Below are positions 47,740-56,028 of a stretch of 64,000 bases of DNA, piece after piece. Positions within the stretch are counted from its first letter, which is position 1, and each line of letters opens with the position of its first letter. The DNA is taken from NCBI GenBank assembly GCA_025127975.1, contig JAHLYQ010000039.1, positions 56,667 through 120,666 on the forward strand. The letters run 5' to 3'. The translations under genes were made by a program, and so were the position numbers. The notes under the pieces were generated by a model. It was not told the origin of the DNA. It did not search any database and saw nothing but the letters and a program-made list of their open reading frames with translations. This stretch comes from Synechococcus sp. CS-1331 (GTDB taxonomy: Bacteria > Cyanobacteriota > Cyanobacteriia > PCC-6307 > Cyanobiaceae).

Positions 47740-48735
47740 ATGGACTCGAGCTTGATCCTGCAGAACCTGCTCTCCCCTCCGGTTCTGTTCTTTTTTCTAG
47801 GTGTGATTGCGGTGCTGGTGGGCTCCGACCTGGAAATCCCCTCGCCCCTGCCCAAGCTCTTCTCCCTCTACCTGTTGCTGGCGATCGGCTTCAAGGGGGG
47901 GCTTGAATTGCAACACAGCGGTCTGGGGGGCCAGGTACTGCCCACCATTGCGGCCGCCGTGGGGATGTCCCTGCTGGTGCCGGTCTACAGCTTTCTGCTG
48001 TTGAAGCTGCGCTTCGATGGCTTCAATGCCGCCGCCATTGCGGCCACCTACGGCTCCATCAGTGCGGTGACCTTCATCACCGCCGAGGGTTTTCTGGAAA
48101 CCCAGAAGCTGCCCTTTGACGGCTTCATGGTGGCGGCCCTGGCCCTGATGGAATCTCCCGCGATCATTGTGGGCCTGTTGCTGGTCAAGCTGGCTTCCCC
48201 CCAGCGGCGCCCCGATGCCAAGGAGATGCGCTGGCAAGAGTTGCTTCGGGAGGCATTCCTCAACAGCTCAGTGCTGTTGTTGGTGGGCAGCCTGGTGATC
48301 GGCCTGCTTGTTGCGGCCTACAGCCCCGCCAGCGTGGCCAAGATGCTGCCCTTTAGTGAGCAGCTGTTCTACGGAGCCCTGAGCTTTTTCCTGCTGGACA
48401 TGGGCATCGTGGCGGCCCAGCGCATCCGCGATCTGCGCGAAGCGGGAGCTTTTCTGGTGGGCTTCTCCATACTGATGCCCCTGTTCAACTCCCTGGTGGG
48501 GGTTCTGATCTCCAGGGGACTGGGGCTGGAGCCTGGCAATGCCCTGTTGTTTGTGGTGCTGTGTGCGAGTGCCTCCTACATCGCCGTGCCGGCCGCAATG
48601 CGAATGACCGTGCCTGAGGCCAACCCCAGCCTCTACATCTCCATGGCGCTTGGGGTCACGTTCCCCTTCAACATCATTGTGGGGATTCCGCTCTACATGA
48701 CTCTGGTCAACACCTTCCTTCCATCCCCAGGCTGA
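47740..48735 (+). CDS. sbtA: SbtA, sodium-dependent bicarbonate transporter
   Basis: Imports HCO3- with Na+ across the plasma membrane with high affinity, feeding the carboxysome. A 331-residue membrane protein with about ten hydrophobic helices. SSLILQNLLSPPVLFFFLGVI begins it. The central GSISAVTFITAEGFLE and MESPAIIVGLLLVKL blocks and the closing SASYIAVPAAMRMTVPEANPSLY are typical of SbtA. It lies 3 bp before sbtB. The chosen ATG at 47740 matches the family N-terminus; 25 upstream codons are open but not conserved. Confidence 0.94.
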   Translation: MDSSLILQNLLSPPVLFFFLGVIAVLVGSDLEIPSPLPKLFSLYLLLAIGFKGGLELQHSGLGGQVLPTIAAAVGMSLLVPVYSFLLLKLRFDGFNAAAIAATYGSISAVTFITAEGFLETQKLPFDGFMVAALALMESPAIIVGLLLVKLASPQRRPDAKEMRWQELLREAFLNSSVLLLVGSLVIGLLVAAYSPASVAKMLPFSEQLFYGALSFFLLDMGIVAAQRIRDLREAGAFLVGFSILMPLFNSLVGVLISRGLGLEPGNALLFVVLCASASYIAVPAAMRMTVPEANPSLYISMALGVTFPFNIIVGIPLYMTLVNTFLPSPG

Positions 48736-48738
48736 GCC

Positions 48739-49020
48739 ATGAAACGTGTGGATCTGATCTTGAGTGAAAGGGAGCTCGACGCGGTGATCAAGGCCATTGA
48801 TGCGGCCGGAGCTCCGGGCTATTCGGTGCTGAAGCACGTCACTGGCAAGGGGCCCCATGGCTTGGTTTCCGACTCCATGGACTTCAGCGGCCTGGGGGCC
48901 AATGCCCATGTGATCGTGTTTTGCCCGGAGGAAGTTCTGCCTAAATTGCGCCAGGGGATCCAGCCTTTGCTTGATTACTACGGCGGTGTGGCCTTCGTGG
49001 CCGAGGCAGAAGCGCTCTGA
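48739..49020 (+). CDS. sbtB: SbtB, PII-like regulator of SbtA
   Basis: A 93-residue PII-superfamily protein that binds adenyl nucleotides, including cAMP, and inhibits SbtA. It starts MKRVDLILSERELDAVIKAID; the exposed T-loop region is HVTGKGPHGLVSDSMDFSGLGANAH. The short C-terminus after FVAEAEAL has no CGPxGxRC-type redox loop, so it is the short version of the family. Operon with sbtA. Confidence 0.93.
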   Translation: MKRVDLILSERELDAVIKAIDAAGAPGYSVLKHVTGKGPHGLVSDSMDFSGLGANAHVIVFCPEEVLPKLRQGIQPLLDYYGGVAFVAEAEAL

Positions 49021-49215
49021 GCGGAGGCGTCAGAACCCCTGCCGCCACTGGAGTGGCAAGCATTGCCTAACGTTTTGTGTTGCACTGATCAGTTTGGCTT
49101 ATCTGACGGCGGACTAAGAGTGATGGCAGGAGAGGGGTAAATGGCTTGACGGGGGGTTTGCCTGCCGACCATGGTTGCGAGCGAACATTCCACCCCCCTC
49201 CTCCAGGAGCAGGTA
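49021..49215 (+). promoter_or_regulatory. Leader region of the cso operon
   Basis: About 195 bp between sbtB and csoS1. It contains a hairpin at 49044-49057 (gccac-tgga-gtggc), a perfect palindrome actgatcagt at 49084-49093, and a C-rich segment at 49183-49198 that also occurs before sbtA. Next to the ribosome site (aggag at 49205-49209) the sequence 49198-49201 (ctcc) can pair with 49206-49209 (ggag), so the site may be masked. Promoter elements themselves could not be placed with confidence. Confidence 0.45.
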
Positions 49216-49527
49216 ATGGCAACTGAAACCATGGGCATCGCCCTCGGCATGATTGAAACCCGGGGTCTGGTCCCCGCGATCGAGGCGGCTGACGCCATGA
49301 CCAAGGCCGCCGAAGTGCGCCTGATCGGTCGTGAATTCGTTGGCGGCGGCTACGTCACCGTCATGGTGCGCGGCGAAACCGGCGCAGTTAACGCAGCTGT
49401 TCGCGCCGGGGCTGATGCCTGCGAGCGCGTCGGCGACGGCCTCGTAGCAGCCCACATCATCGCTAGGCCCCACCGCGAAGTGGAGCCTGCCCTGGGCAAC
49501 GGCAACTACGCCGGTCAGAAGGACTGA
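49216..49527 (+). CDS. csoS1A: CsoS1, major hexameric BMC shell protein
   Basis: A 103-residue single-BMC protein that tiles the facets of the carboxysome shell. GIALGMIETRGLVPAIEAAD, REFVGGGYVTVMVRGETGAV and RVGDGLVAAHIIARPH are the core; the FVGGG stretch lines the hexamer pore. The ATG at 49216 follows aggag. It is the first gene of the main operon. Its BMC part is almost identical to that in the csoS1E product. Confidence 0.96.
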   Translation: MATETMGIALGMIETRGLVPAIEAADAMTKAAEVRLIGREFVGGGYVTVMVRGETGAVNAAVRAGADACERVGDGLVAAHIIARPHREVEPALGNGNYAGQKD

Positions 49528-49591
49528 GCCAGAAAGCGTCTGAAGCGCTGATCAATCTCAATCCCTTACCCGCCCCCACCGGAGAAACTCC

Positions 49592-51004
49592 ATGAGCAAG
49601 AAGTACGACGCCGGGGTCAAGGAGTACCGCGACACGTATTGGACTCCTGACTACGTCCCCCTAGACACCGACCTGCTGGCCTGCTTCAAATGCACCGGCC
49701 AGGAAGGTGTTCCCAAGGAAGAAGTGGCTGCCGCTGTGGCCGCTGAATCCTCTACCGGCACCTGGTCCACCGTCTGGTCCGAGCTCCTCACCGATCTCGA
49801 CTTTTACAAAGGCCGCTGCTACCGCATCGAAGACGTCCCTGGCGACAAGGAAGCCTTCTACGCCTTCATTGCCTATCCCCTCGATTTGTTTGAGGAAGGC
49901 TCAATCACCAACGTGTTGACCTCCCTGGTTGGCAACGTGTTTGGCTTCAAGGCGCTGCGCAATCTGCGTCTCGAGGACATCCGCTTCCCGATGGCGTTCA
50001 TCAAGACCTGCATGGGTCCTCCGAACGGCATCGTGGTTGAGCGCGACCGCATGAATAAGTACGGTCGCCCCCTGCTGGGTTGCACCATCAAGCCGAAACT
50101 CGGCCTGAGCGGTAAAAACTACGGCCGGGTTGTGTATGAGTGCCTCCGAGGTGGTCTCGATTTCACCAAGGATGACGAGAACATCAACTCCCAACCGTTC
50201 CAGCGTTGGCAGAACCGTTTCGAGTTCGTTGCTGAAGCTACCAACCTGGCGCAGCAAGAAACCGGCGAAAAGAAGGGTCACTACCTCAACTGCACCGCCG
50301 CAACTCCTGAGGAGATGTATGAGCGTGCCGAGTTCGCTAAGGAACTGGGCCAGCCCATCATCATGCACGACTACATCACTGGGGGCTTTACCGCTAACAC
50401 CGGTCTAGCCAAGTGGTGCCGTAAGAACGGCATGCTGCTGCACATTCACCGTGCCATGCACGCTGTGATTGACCGCCATCCCAAGCACGGTATTCACTTC
50501 CGAGTGCTGGCCAAGTGCCTGCGTCTCTCCGGTGGTGACCAGCTGCACACCGGCACGGTGGTTGGCAAGCTGGAGGGCGACCGCCAGTCGACCCTCGGCT
50601 ATATCGACCAACTGCGTGAATCCTTCGTCCCCGAAGACCGCAGCCGCGGCAACTTCTTCGACCAAGACTGGGGTTCCATGGGCGGCGTCTTCGCCGTTGC
50701 CTCCGGTGGCATCCACGTGTGGCACATGCCTGCTCTGGTGGCCATCTTCGGCGACGATTCGGTGCTGCAGTTTGGTGGTGGTACCCACGGCCACCCCTGG
50801 GGTTCCGCCGCTGGTGCGGCCGCCAACCGGGTGGCTCTCGAAGCCTGCGTCAAGGCCCGCAATGCCGGTCGTGAGATCGAGATTGAAGGTCGCGACATCC
50901 TTCTGGAGGCAGCGAAGCACAGCCCCGAGCTGGCCATCGCCCTGGAGACCTGGAAGGAAATCAAGTTTGAGTTCGACACCGTCGACAAACTCGACGTCAA
51001 CTGA
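49592..51004 (+). CDS. cbbL: Ribulose-1,5-bisphosphate carboxylase large subunit, form IA
   Basis: The 470-residue catalytic subunit of Rubisco. The substrate Lys is in [19 protein letters not shown], the carbamylated Lys and Mg ligands in [14 protein letters not shown], and the loop-6 region in [14 protein letters not shown]. The IA (proteobacterial/alpha-carboxysomal) type is shown by the sequence form [13 protein letters not shown] at the start and the cso context. Codon use is strongly biased to C-ending codons, as expected for a highly expressed gene. Confidence 0.98.
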   Translation: MSKKYDAGVKEYRDTYWTPDYVPLDTDLLACFKCTGQEGVPKEEVAAAVAAESSTGTWSTVWSELLTDLDFYKGRCYRIEDVPGDKEAFYAFIAYPLDLFEEGSITNVLTSLVGNVFGFKALRNLRLEDIRFPMAFIKTCMGPPNGIVVERDRMNKYGRPLLGCTIKPKLGLSGKNYGRVVYECLRGGLDFTKDDENINSQPFQRWQNRFEFVAEATNLAQQETGEKKGHYLNCTAATPEEMYERAEFAKELGQPIIMHDYITGGFTANTGLAKWCRKNGMLLHIHRAMHAVIDRHPKHGIHFRVLAKCLRLSGGDQLHTGTVVGKLEGDRQSTLGYIDQLRESFVPEDRSRGNFFDQDWGSMGGVFAVASGGIHVWHMPALVAIFGDDSVLQFGGGTHGHPWGSAAGAAANRVALEACVKARNAGREIEIEGRDILLEAAKHSPELAIALETWKEIKFEFDTVDKLDVN

Positions 51005-51031
51005 TCAATTAATCAATCGATTGATCAATCT
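51005..51031. promoter_or_regulatory. Palindromic A/T-rich spacer between cbbL and cbbS
   Basis: A perfect 14-bp palindrome (atcaatcgattgat, 51012-51025) lies within a run of repeated atcaat units, directly after the cbbL stop. The 10-mer tgatcaatct at its end also occurs upstream of cbbL (49549-49558). It could be an mRNA processing hairpin or a protein site balancing subunit synthesis. This is inference. Confidence 0.5.
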
Positions 51032-51056
51032 ATTTCCATCCACCTAAGGGATCCCC

Positions 51057-51398
51057 ATGCCTTTCAAGAGCACCGTGGGTGACTACCAAACAGTCGCCAC
51101 CCTGGAGACATTCGGCTTCTTGCCGCCTTTCACCCAGGACGAGATCTACGACCAAATCGCCTACATCATTGCCCAGGGTTGGAGCCCGCTCGTTGAGCAT
51201 GTCCACCCCAGTAATTCCATGGCCACCTACTGGTCATTCTGGAAACTGCCCTTCTTTGGCGAGAAGGATCTGGGCGTGATTGTGAGCGAGCTTGAGGCTT
51301 GCCACCGTGCCTATCCCGACCACCACGTTCGTCTGGTCGGTTACGACGCATATACCCAATGCCAGGGTGCCTGCTTCGTGGTTTTTGAAGGCCGCTGA
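51057..51398 (+). CDS. cbbS: Ribulose-1,5-bisphosphate carboxylase small subunit, form IA
   Basis: The 113-residue small subunit that caps the L8 core. VATLETFGFLPPFTQDEIYDQI at the N-terminus, then YWSFWKLPFF and CHRAYPDHHVRLVGYDAYTQCQGACFVVF. It is located 52 bp after cbbL. Its stop codon lies inside the first of two hairpins. Confidence 0.98.
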   Translation: MPFKSTVGDYQTVATLETFGFLPPFTQDEIYDQIAYIIAQGWSPLVEHVHPSNSMATYWSFWKLPFFGEKDLGVIVSELEACHRAYPDHHVRLVGYDAYTQCQGACFVVFEGR

Positions 51399-51446
51399 TT
51401 TTTAGCGGCTTGAGGGGGGGGTATCGGCTCCATGCCGCCCCCCCCC
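51391..51446 (+). terminator. Two consecutive hairpins after cbbS (terminator or attenuator/processing element)
   Basis: Hairpin 1: gccgct (51391-51396) pairs with agcggc (51404-51409), with loop gattttt, and overlaps the cbbS stop. Hairpin 2: eight G (51414-51421) pair with nine C (51438-51446), with an inner cggc/gccg stem and loop tccat; the T-rich ctttcaattttt follows at 51449-51460. The strong second stem looks like a partial terminator that would lower csoS2 transcript relative to Rubisco, or a stabiliser of the cbbLS message. Confidence 0.7.
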
Positions 51447-51483
51447 ACCTTTCAATTTTTGATCATCCATTCGACGGGCGGAC

Positions 51484-53928
51484 ATGGCCAGCACATCCAG
51501 CCGGGAAGCAGCTCTGGAGCGCCGCAGGGCCCTCACCAACGGTGGCAAAAAGGCCGCCAACCGGTTCACTTCCGGCAACAGTCGCGTGCGCTCGCTAGAG
51601 GACGCGCGTCCCACGCGCACCTCAGCTGCGGCGGCCAAGCCCGCAGCCTCTGTGGCGGCGGCGGCGAGTGCCCCGGCGCCCACACCGAGCCGCAGCCTGG
51701 CCGTGCCATCCCCGTCTGCCCGGCGCAGTCCGGCCCGGCCAATCGCCAATCCCAGCCGTGATCTGGTGCTCTCCCGCCGGGAGGCCCTCTCCAAGCGCGG
51801 TAAGCGTGCTGACACCTCCCGCGATCGCACCCGCACTGATTTGGCTAAGACCGACTTGGCCAAGAGCACTGCCAATCCCACTCCCAAACCCACTGCCAAG
51901 CCATCCGTCGCGGCCAATCCCCAGCAAGTTGCTCCAGCTGCTGGGGCCAAGCGTCCGGCTGGCCAATCCCCCTCCCTCAACAGCCTGAGCAGCCGGGCAG
52001 GCCAGGGCAACGACCGGCGGGTAACCCCGAAGCGATCGGCCCAGCGTGATCCCAGCCGAGCCCTGGTCCTGGCCCGCCGCGAAGCCCTCTCCAAGCGTGG
52101 TAAATCCGCCAATGCCCCCACCAGCACCTCAGCGGCGACCCTCTCCCGTCAGGGCAACCCGGATATGAGCGCCCGCGAGCTCTCCCAGAAGGTGCGGGAG
52201 CTGCGGGCCAAGGTGGGAAGTGCCGGCACCAGTCGTAACGGTGGCACCCGACCCTCCGGCCCCAATCGCCACGGTTCCAAGCAGGCCGTAGCCGCTGATG
52301 CCCATTGGAAAGTGGGCGTGAGCGAAACCAGCAGCGGCCAGGTTGTGACCGGCACCCAGGCAAACCGCTCCCCCAAGACCACCGGCAACGAGGCGGCGAC
52401 CTGCCGCCCCATTACGGGCACCGAGTACCTCGGAGCTGAGGTGTTTCAAGCCTTCTGCCAGAGCGGCCCCGTCGCTACCCAGCCCGCCAAGGTGCGGGTC
52501 AGCGCCACCACCCATGGCAATCGCGTCACCGGCAACGAGGTGGGTCGCTCTGAAAAGGTCACCGGCGATGAGCCCGGCACCTGCAAAAACATCACCGGCA
52601 CTGAATACGTATCTGCCAACCAATCGGCTACCTACTGCGGTGGCAGCAATCCCAGCCCCCGCAAGGTCGGCCGCAGCCAAACCGTCGGGGGCCAACCCGT
52701 TTCCGGCGTGATGGTGGGCCGCTCCAACAACGTGACCGGCGATGAGCCGGGCTCGGGCAGGCAGCTCACCGGCACCCAGTACGTGGGCGGTGATCAGAGC
52801 CAGGTGGGTGGCCGGGCTCCCACCAAGGTGGCCAGCCTCCATACCCTGCGGGGCACGGGTATCACCGGCACCCATGTGGGCCGCAGCGAGCATGTGACCG
52901 GGGACGAACCCGGCAGCTGCCGCCTGGTGACGGGCGATGAATATGTGGGCAGCCAGCAGTTTTCTGAATTCTGCGGCACCAAGCCGCCCCCGGAGGCCGC
53001 CAAGGTGGGCTTCAGTGTCACCAACAAAGCCCAAGTGGTGAGCGGCACCCGAACGGGGCGCTCCTCCAACGTCACCGGCGACGAGCCCGGTACCTGCAAG
53101 GTGGTCACAGGTACCCCCTATGCCGGGCTGGAGCAGGCCGGTGATTTCTGCTCCAGCAAGGCCGTCGGCGAGATCCGCCAGCGCACCCCGGTGCGGGGCG
53201 CCAACCGCATGAGCGGCATTCAGCCAGGCATTGGCGGAGCCTTGACGGGAGCCGGGCGCGGCGCCTGTGAGGCCGTGACCGGCACGCCCTACATCGGCAA
53301 CGACCAACTGCTGGCAGCCTGCGGAGCCGCCGCTGAACAGGATTCAGACTTTCCCCAGCCCCTGGGCGGCACCCAGCCCTGGCAGCAATTCAGCATCCAG
53401 TCACCATCGAGGGCAGCCCACCTGGCTCGAGAACGTACCGGCGGAGTCACGGGCACCAGTTATGAGCAAGGGAGCAGGATTACCGGCCCTTTTGATCTGG
53501 CCGGTGGCATCGTCACCGGCACTGAGCAGTTCCGCTTCGATCGCCGTGGCAGCCAGCAGGCCCGCGGCCCGCTTGTGCAGCCAGCAGCACTCGTGCAAGT
53601 AGCACCACTCGCTAAAGCACCACTCGCCCAAGCAGCACCAGTTGGGGAGCAGGGCGATCGCCCCACCTCCCGGGTCACCGGCGAAGGTATCTCAGCCGGC
53701 CTGAAGATCACCGGCGATGACTGGGACCGGGGTGATCGGGTCACGGGCACCGAAGGTGTTTCGGCCCGCCGCCGCAACCCCACCAGGCCCGGTTCGATGC
53801 AGGCCATGCCCAGCTTCCAGGCCAAGCGCAACGAGGAGAAGCCCGAGCCCGTCTGCAGGGTGACTGGCTCCAGTGGCAGCACCACTGCCGGCTCCCTGAT
53901 CACGGTTTCCGGTGGAGCCCGCGGCTGA
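51484..53928 (+). CDS. csoS2: CsoS2, intrinsically disordered carboxysome assembly scaffold
   Basis: An 814-residue scaffold that links Rubisco to the shell. N-terminal region (~1-245): basic repeats with [R]REALSKRGK (residues ~98-107 and ~198-207) and variants that bind Rubisco. Middle region (~277-613): six ~50-residue repeats with VTGDEPGTC-type and ITGTEY motifs and paired Cys, except the third repeat, which has none. C-terminal region (~614-814): VTG motifs and a final VSGGARG that anchors at the shell. Two linkers are built from short tandem DNA repeats (51838-51903 and 53584-53640). Confidence 0.96.
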   Translation: MASTSSREAALERRRALTNGGKKAANRFTSGNSRVRSLEDARPTRTSAAAAKPAASVAAAASAPAPTPSRSLAVPSPSARRSPARPIANPSRDLVLSRREALSKRGKRADTSRDRTRTDLAKTDLAKSTANPTPKPTAKPSVAANPQQVAPAAGAKRPAGQSPSLNSLSSRAGQGNDRRVTPKRSAQRDPSRALVLARREALSKRGKSANAPTSTSAATLSRQGNPDMSARELSQKVRELRAKVGSAGTSRNGGTRPSGPNRHGSKQAVAADAHWKVGVSETSSGQVVTGTQANRSPKTTGNEAATCRPITGTEYLGAEVFQAFCQSGPVATQPAKVRVSATTHGNRVTGNEVGRSEKVTGDEPGTCKNITGTEYVSANQSATYCGGSNPSPRKVGRSQTVGGQPVSGVMVGRSNNVTGDEPGSGRQLTGTQYVGGDQSQVGGRAPTKVASLHTLRGTGITGTHVGRSEHVTGDEPGSCRLVTGDEYVGSQQFSEFCGTKPPPEAAKVGFSVTNKAQVVSGTRTGRSSNVTGDEPGTCKVVTGTPYAGLEQAGDFCSSKAVGEIRQRTPVRGANRMSGIQPGIGGALTGAGRGACEAVTGTPYIGNDQLLAACGAAAEQDSDFPQPLGGTQPWQQFSIQSPSRAAHLARERTGGVTGTSYEQGSRITGPFDLAGGIVTGTEQFRFDRRGSQQARGPLVQPAALVQVAPLAKAPLAQAAPVGEQGDRPTSRVTGEGISAGLKITGDDWDRGDRVTGTEGVSARRRNPTRPGSMQAMPSFQAKRNEEKPEPVCRVTGSSGSTTAGSLITVSGGARG
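51838..51903 (+). repeat. 15-bp and 12-bp tandem repeats in csoS2 N-terminal linker
   Basis: Two 15-bp units (core gacttggccaag) are followed by three 12-bp units at 51868, 51880 and 51892 (core actgccaatccc). They encode TDLAK-TDLAK and TANP-TPKP-TAKP. The reverse complement of the 12-bp core matches the ttggcagtggg core of the repeat at 10600. Confidence 0.8.
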
Positions 53929-53935
53929 ATCCCTG

Positions 53936-55432
53936 ATGCCCCGTCGTTCCACCGCCACTCCCTATCGCCCGATGGCCCCAACGGCTCCCCGCCGCCGGGC
54001 CCTCGGTGGCGGCGCCAGCGCAGCAGGGCTCCATCCCCTCACCGACCTCCAAGCGAATGGGACCCTGCAGGCCTACGACGAGCGGGTGAAGGGTGCCTTT
54101 GATCGCATCGTGCCCCTGCTCAAGCGCCTTTCGGCGCTCCAGCACGAGGCTGATTTCATCGAGCAGGCCCAGCGTCTAGCCCTCTTGGAGCTTGGCTTTG
54201 CCTTGCCCTTGCCGATTCTGGAGAAGGCCTGGGTGAGTCAGCTCGACATGGCCAGCCTGTTTGCCTGGTGTGTGTTCGAAACCTACGAGCAGACCAGCGA
54301 GGCCTTCTTTCAGCAGGATCCCCTGGCCGGCAAGCCCGGCAGCCCGGCAGCGGAGGCTTTCAACGCTTTCCTGCTCTCCTGTGGCTTCCATCTGCTCGAC
54401 ATCACCCCCTGCTCCGATGGCCGACTGGCCCATGCGGTGGCCTACGCCCTGAGGCTTCCCTTTAGCTCGGTGAGGCGCCGCTCCCATGCCGGAGCCCTGT
54501 TTGACGTGGAGAACACGGTGAACCGGTGGGTGAAGACCGAGCACCGCCGCTACCGCGAAGGGCTGCCCAATCCAGCCCACGACGACACGCGCTACCTCAA
54601 GGTGGTGCTCTACCACTTCAGCTCCAAAGACCCCAGCCATGAGGGCTGCGCCGCCCATGGCAGCGACGATGGCCTGGCGGCCTCCTGTGGTCTCGCCCGG
54701 CTCAAGGATTTTCAGCAGGCCGTGGAGAACAGCTTCTGCTGCGGAGCCTCGGTGGATCTGCTGCTGATGGGCATCGACACCGACACAGACGCCATCCGCG
54801 TGCATGTGCCAGGCCTCGATGGCAGCACCAATCTGGAGCGCTGGCTCGATGCCCAGGCCGTCTATGAAGCCACCTGCAAGCTCAACAGCGATGGCGGCCG
54901 GGCCCGCATTGAGGCGATGGTGGAAGAGGCTGCGGCCAGCAGCCCCGACCCTGGCATGGTGAAGCTGGTTGCCAGGTTGCTGGAGAACAATCTCTCCCAG
55001 ATTGACTATGTGCGCCAGGTGCATGGCGGCAGTTACTTAGATGCGGGTCACGCCGAGCGGTTTATCGGTGTGGGGATTGGTTTCAAGGAGATCCATTTGC
55101 GCAATCTCACCTACTTCGCCTATATGGATACGGTGGAAGAAGGGGCCCCTGATTTAGATGTGGGTATCAAGATCTTTAAGGGCCTCAACGTTTCCCGTGG
55201 CCTGCCAGTGCCAGTTGTGGTGCGTTTTGATTACAACGGTCAGGTGCCCGGAGCCCGCGACCGCGCCATCCGCCGCTGCCAGCGGGTGCAGGCCGCCATT
55301 GAAAGCCGCTACGCCGACCTATTCAGCCAGGGGTCGCTGCATGCCCTGTTAACAGTTCGCGAGCAGGACCGCCATACCCCTGCAGAGGCGGTAGGTTCCA
55401 CCATCACGTTCGCGAGCGCAGGAGGACACTGA
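53936..55432 (+). CDS. csoSCA: Carboxysomal carbonic anhydrase (CsoSCA, epsilon/beta-like)
   Basis: Converts HCO3- to CO2 inside the carboxysome. A 498-residue protein with three parts. N-terminal peptide (~1-40), basic, likely binding Rubisco. Catalytic domain with the C-x-D-x-R motif (DITPCSDGRLAHAV; Cys159, Asp161, Arg163) and the His/Cys cluster SHEGCAAHGSDDGLAASCG that supplies the other zinc ligands. C-terminal pseudo-duplicate domain without these ligands. The ATG at 53936 gives MPRRSTATPYRP; a GTG at 53912 overlapping csoS2 is less likely. Confidence 0.95.
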   Translation: MPRRSTATPYRPMAPTAPRRRALGGGASAAGLHPLTDLQANGTLQAYDERVKGAFDRIVPLLKRLSALQHEADFIEQAQRLALLELGFALPLPILEKAWVSQLDMASLFAWCVFETYEQTSEAFFQQDPLAGKPGSPAAEAFNAFLLSCGFHLLDITPCSDGRLAHAVAYALRLPFSSVRRRSHAGALFDVENTVNRWVKTEHRRYREGLPNPAHDDTRYLKVVLYHFSSKDPSHEGCAAHGSDDGLAASCGLARLKDFQQAVENSFCCGASVDLLLMGIDTDTDAIRVHVPGLDGSTNLERWLDAQAVYEATCKLNSDGGRARIEAMVEEAAASSPDPGMVKLVARLLENNLSQIDYVRQVHGGSYLDAGHAERFIGVGIGFKEIHLRNLTYFAYMDTVEEGAPDLDVGIKIFKGLNVSRGLPVPVVVRFDYNGQVPGARDRAIRRCQRVQAAIESRYADLFSQGSLHALLTVREQDRHTPAEAVGSTITFASAGGH

Positions 55433-55433
55433 A

Positions 55434-55715
55434 ATGTTGATCTGCAAGGTGGTTAAACCCCTGGTCTCTACCAATCGCATCCCCGATTTCGAACATAAGC
55501 ACCTACAGGTGGTGCTCGATGGCAGCAGCCAGAAGGTCGCCGTCGATGCGGTCGGCTGCATTCCTGGCGACTGGGTGATCTGCGTTGGCAGTTCCGCTGC
55601 CCGGGAAGCTGCCGGCAGTAAGTCCTATCCCAGCGACCTCACCATCGTTGGCATAATTGACCACTGGGATCCGGATGCCGGCAAGGCCCCAGCTCCTGCG
55701 GGAGGAGGCTCTTGA
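55434..55715 (+). CDS. csoS4A: CsoS4A, pentameric shell vertex protein
   Basis: A 93-residue EutN/CcmL-fold protein that closes the icosahedral vertices. It starts MLICKVVKPLVSTNRIPDFEHK. VDAVGCIPGDWVICVGSSAAR is the conserved pentamer core, and LTIVGIIDHWD follows. A strong aggagg precedes the start within the end of csoSCA. It overlaps csoS4B by one base. Confidence 0.95.
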   Translation: MLICKVVKPLVSTNRIPDFEHKHLQVVLDGSSQKVAVDAVGCIPGDWVICVGSSAAREAAGSKSYPSDLTIVGIIDHWDPDAGKAPAPAGGGS

Positions 55716-55966
55716 TGGAAATCATGCAGGTCACCGGTTCACTGGTGTGCAGCCAACGGGTGGCTGGCCTTAACCATTCCAATCTGCGCATCCTGCGCAA
55801 CAACAAGGGCAAGCTCAGCGTCGCCGTTGATCCGGTGGGGGCTTCCCCCGGCAACTGGGTCTTCACCGCCAGCGGCTCGGCGGCCCGCTTTGCCTGCGGC
55901 AATCCCGAGGTGCAGACCGATCTGACGATCGGCGGAATCATTGATTTCTGGGAGCCGGACGGCTAG
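55715..55966 (+). CDS. csoS4B: CsoS4B, pentameric shell vertex protein
   Basis: An 83-residue second vertex paralogue. It starts MEIMQVTGSLVCSQRVAGL. LSVAVDPVGASPGNWVFTASGSAAR and LTIGGIIDFWEPDG are the conserved core. It is coupled to csoS4A; ggaggagg lies just upstream of the ATG at 55715. Confidence 0.95.
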   Translation: MEIMQVTGSLVCSQRVAGLNHSNLRILRNNKGKLSVAVDPVGASPGNWVFTASGSAARFACGNPEVQTDLTIGGIIDFWEPDG

Positions 55967-56028
55967 GTCGCCCGGATAGCTCGCTGTCCGTCCGACTTGC
56001 CTTCCCACCAGCCCCCTACCCCTGAGCC

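Noticed and set aside
49084-49093. actgatcagt palindrome as a defined operator for the cso operon
   Set aside because: A single 10-bp palindrome is common by chance; it is only noted as part of the leader region.
51484-53928. Programmed frameshift producing a short CsoS2, as in Halothiobacillus
   Set aside because: The frame runs straight to the end and I found no convincing slippery heptamer followed by a strong structure at the expected position; the proposal would need proteomics.
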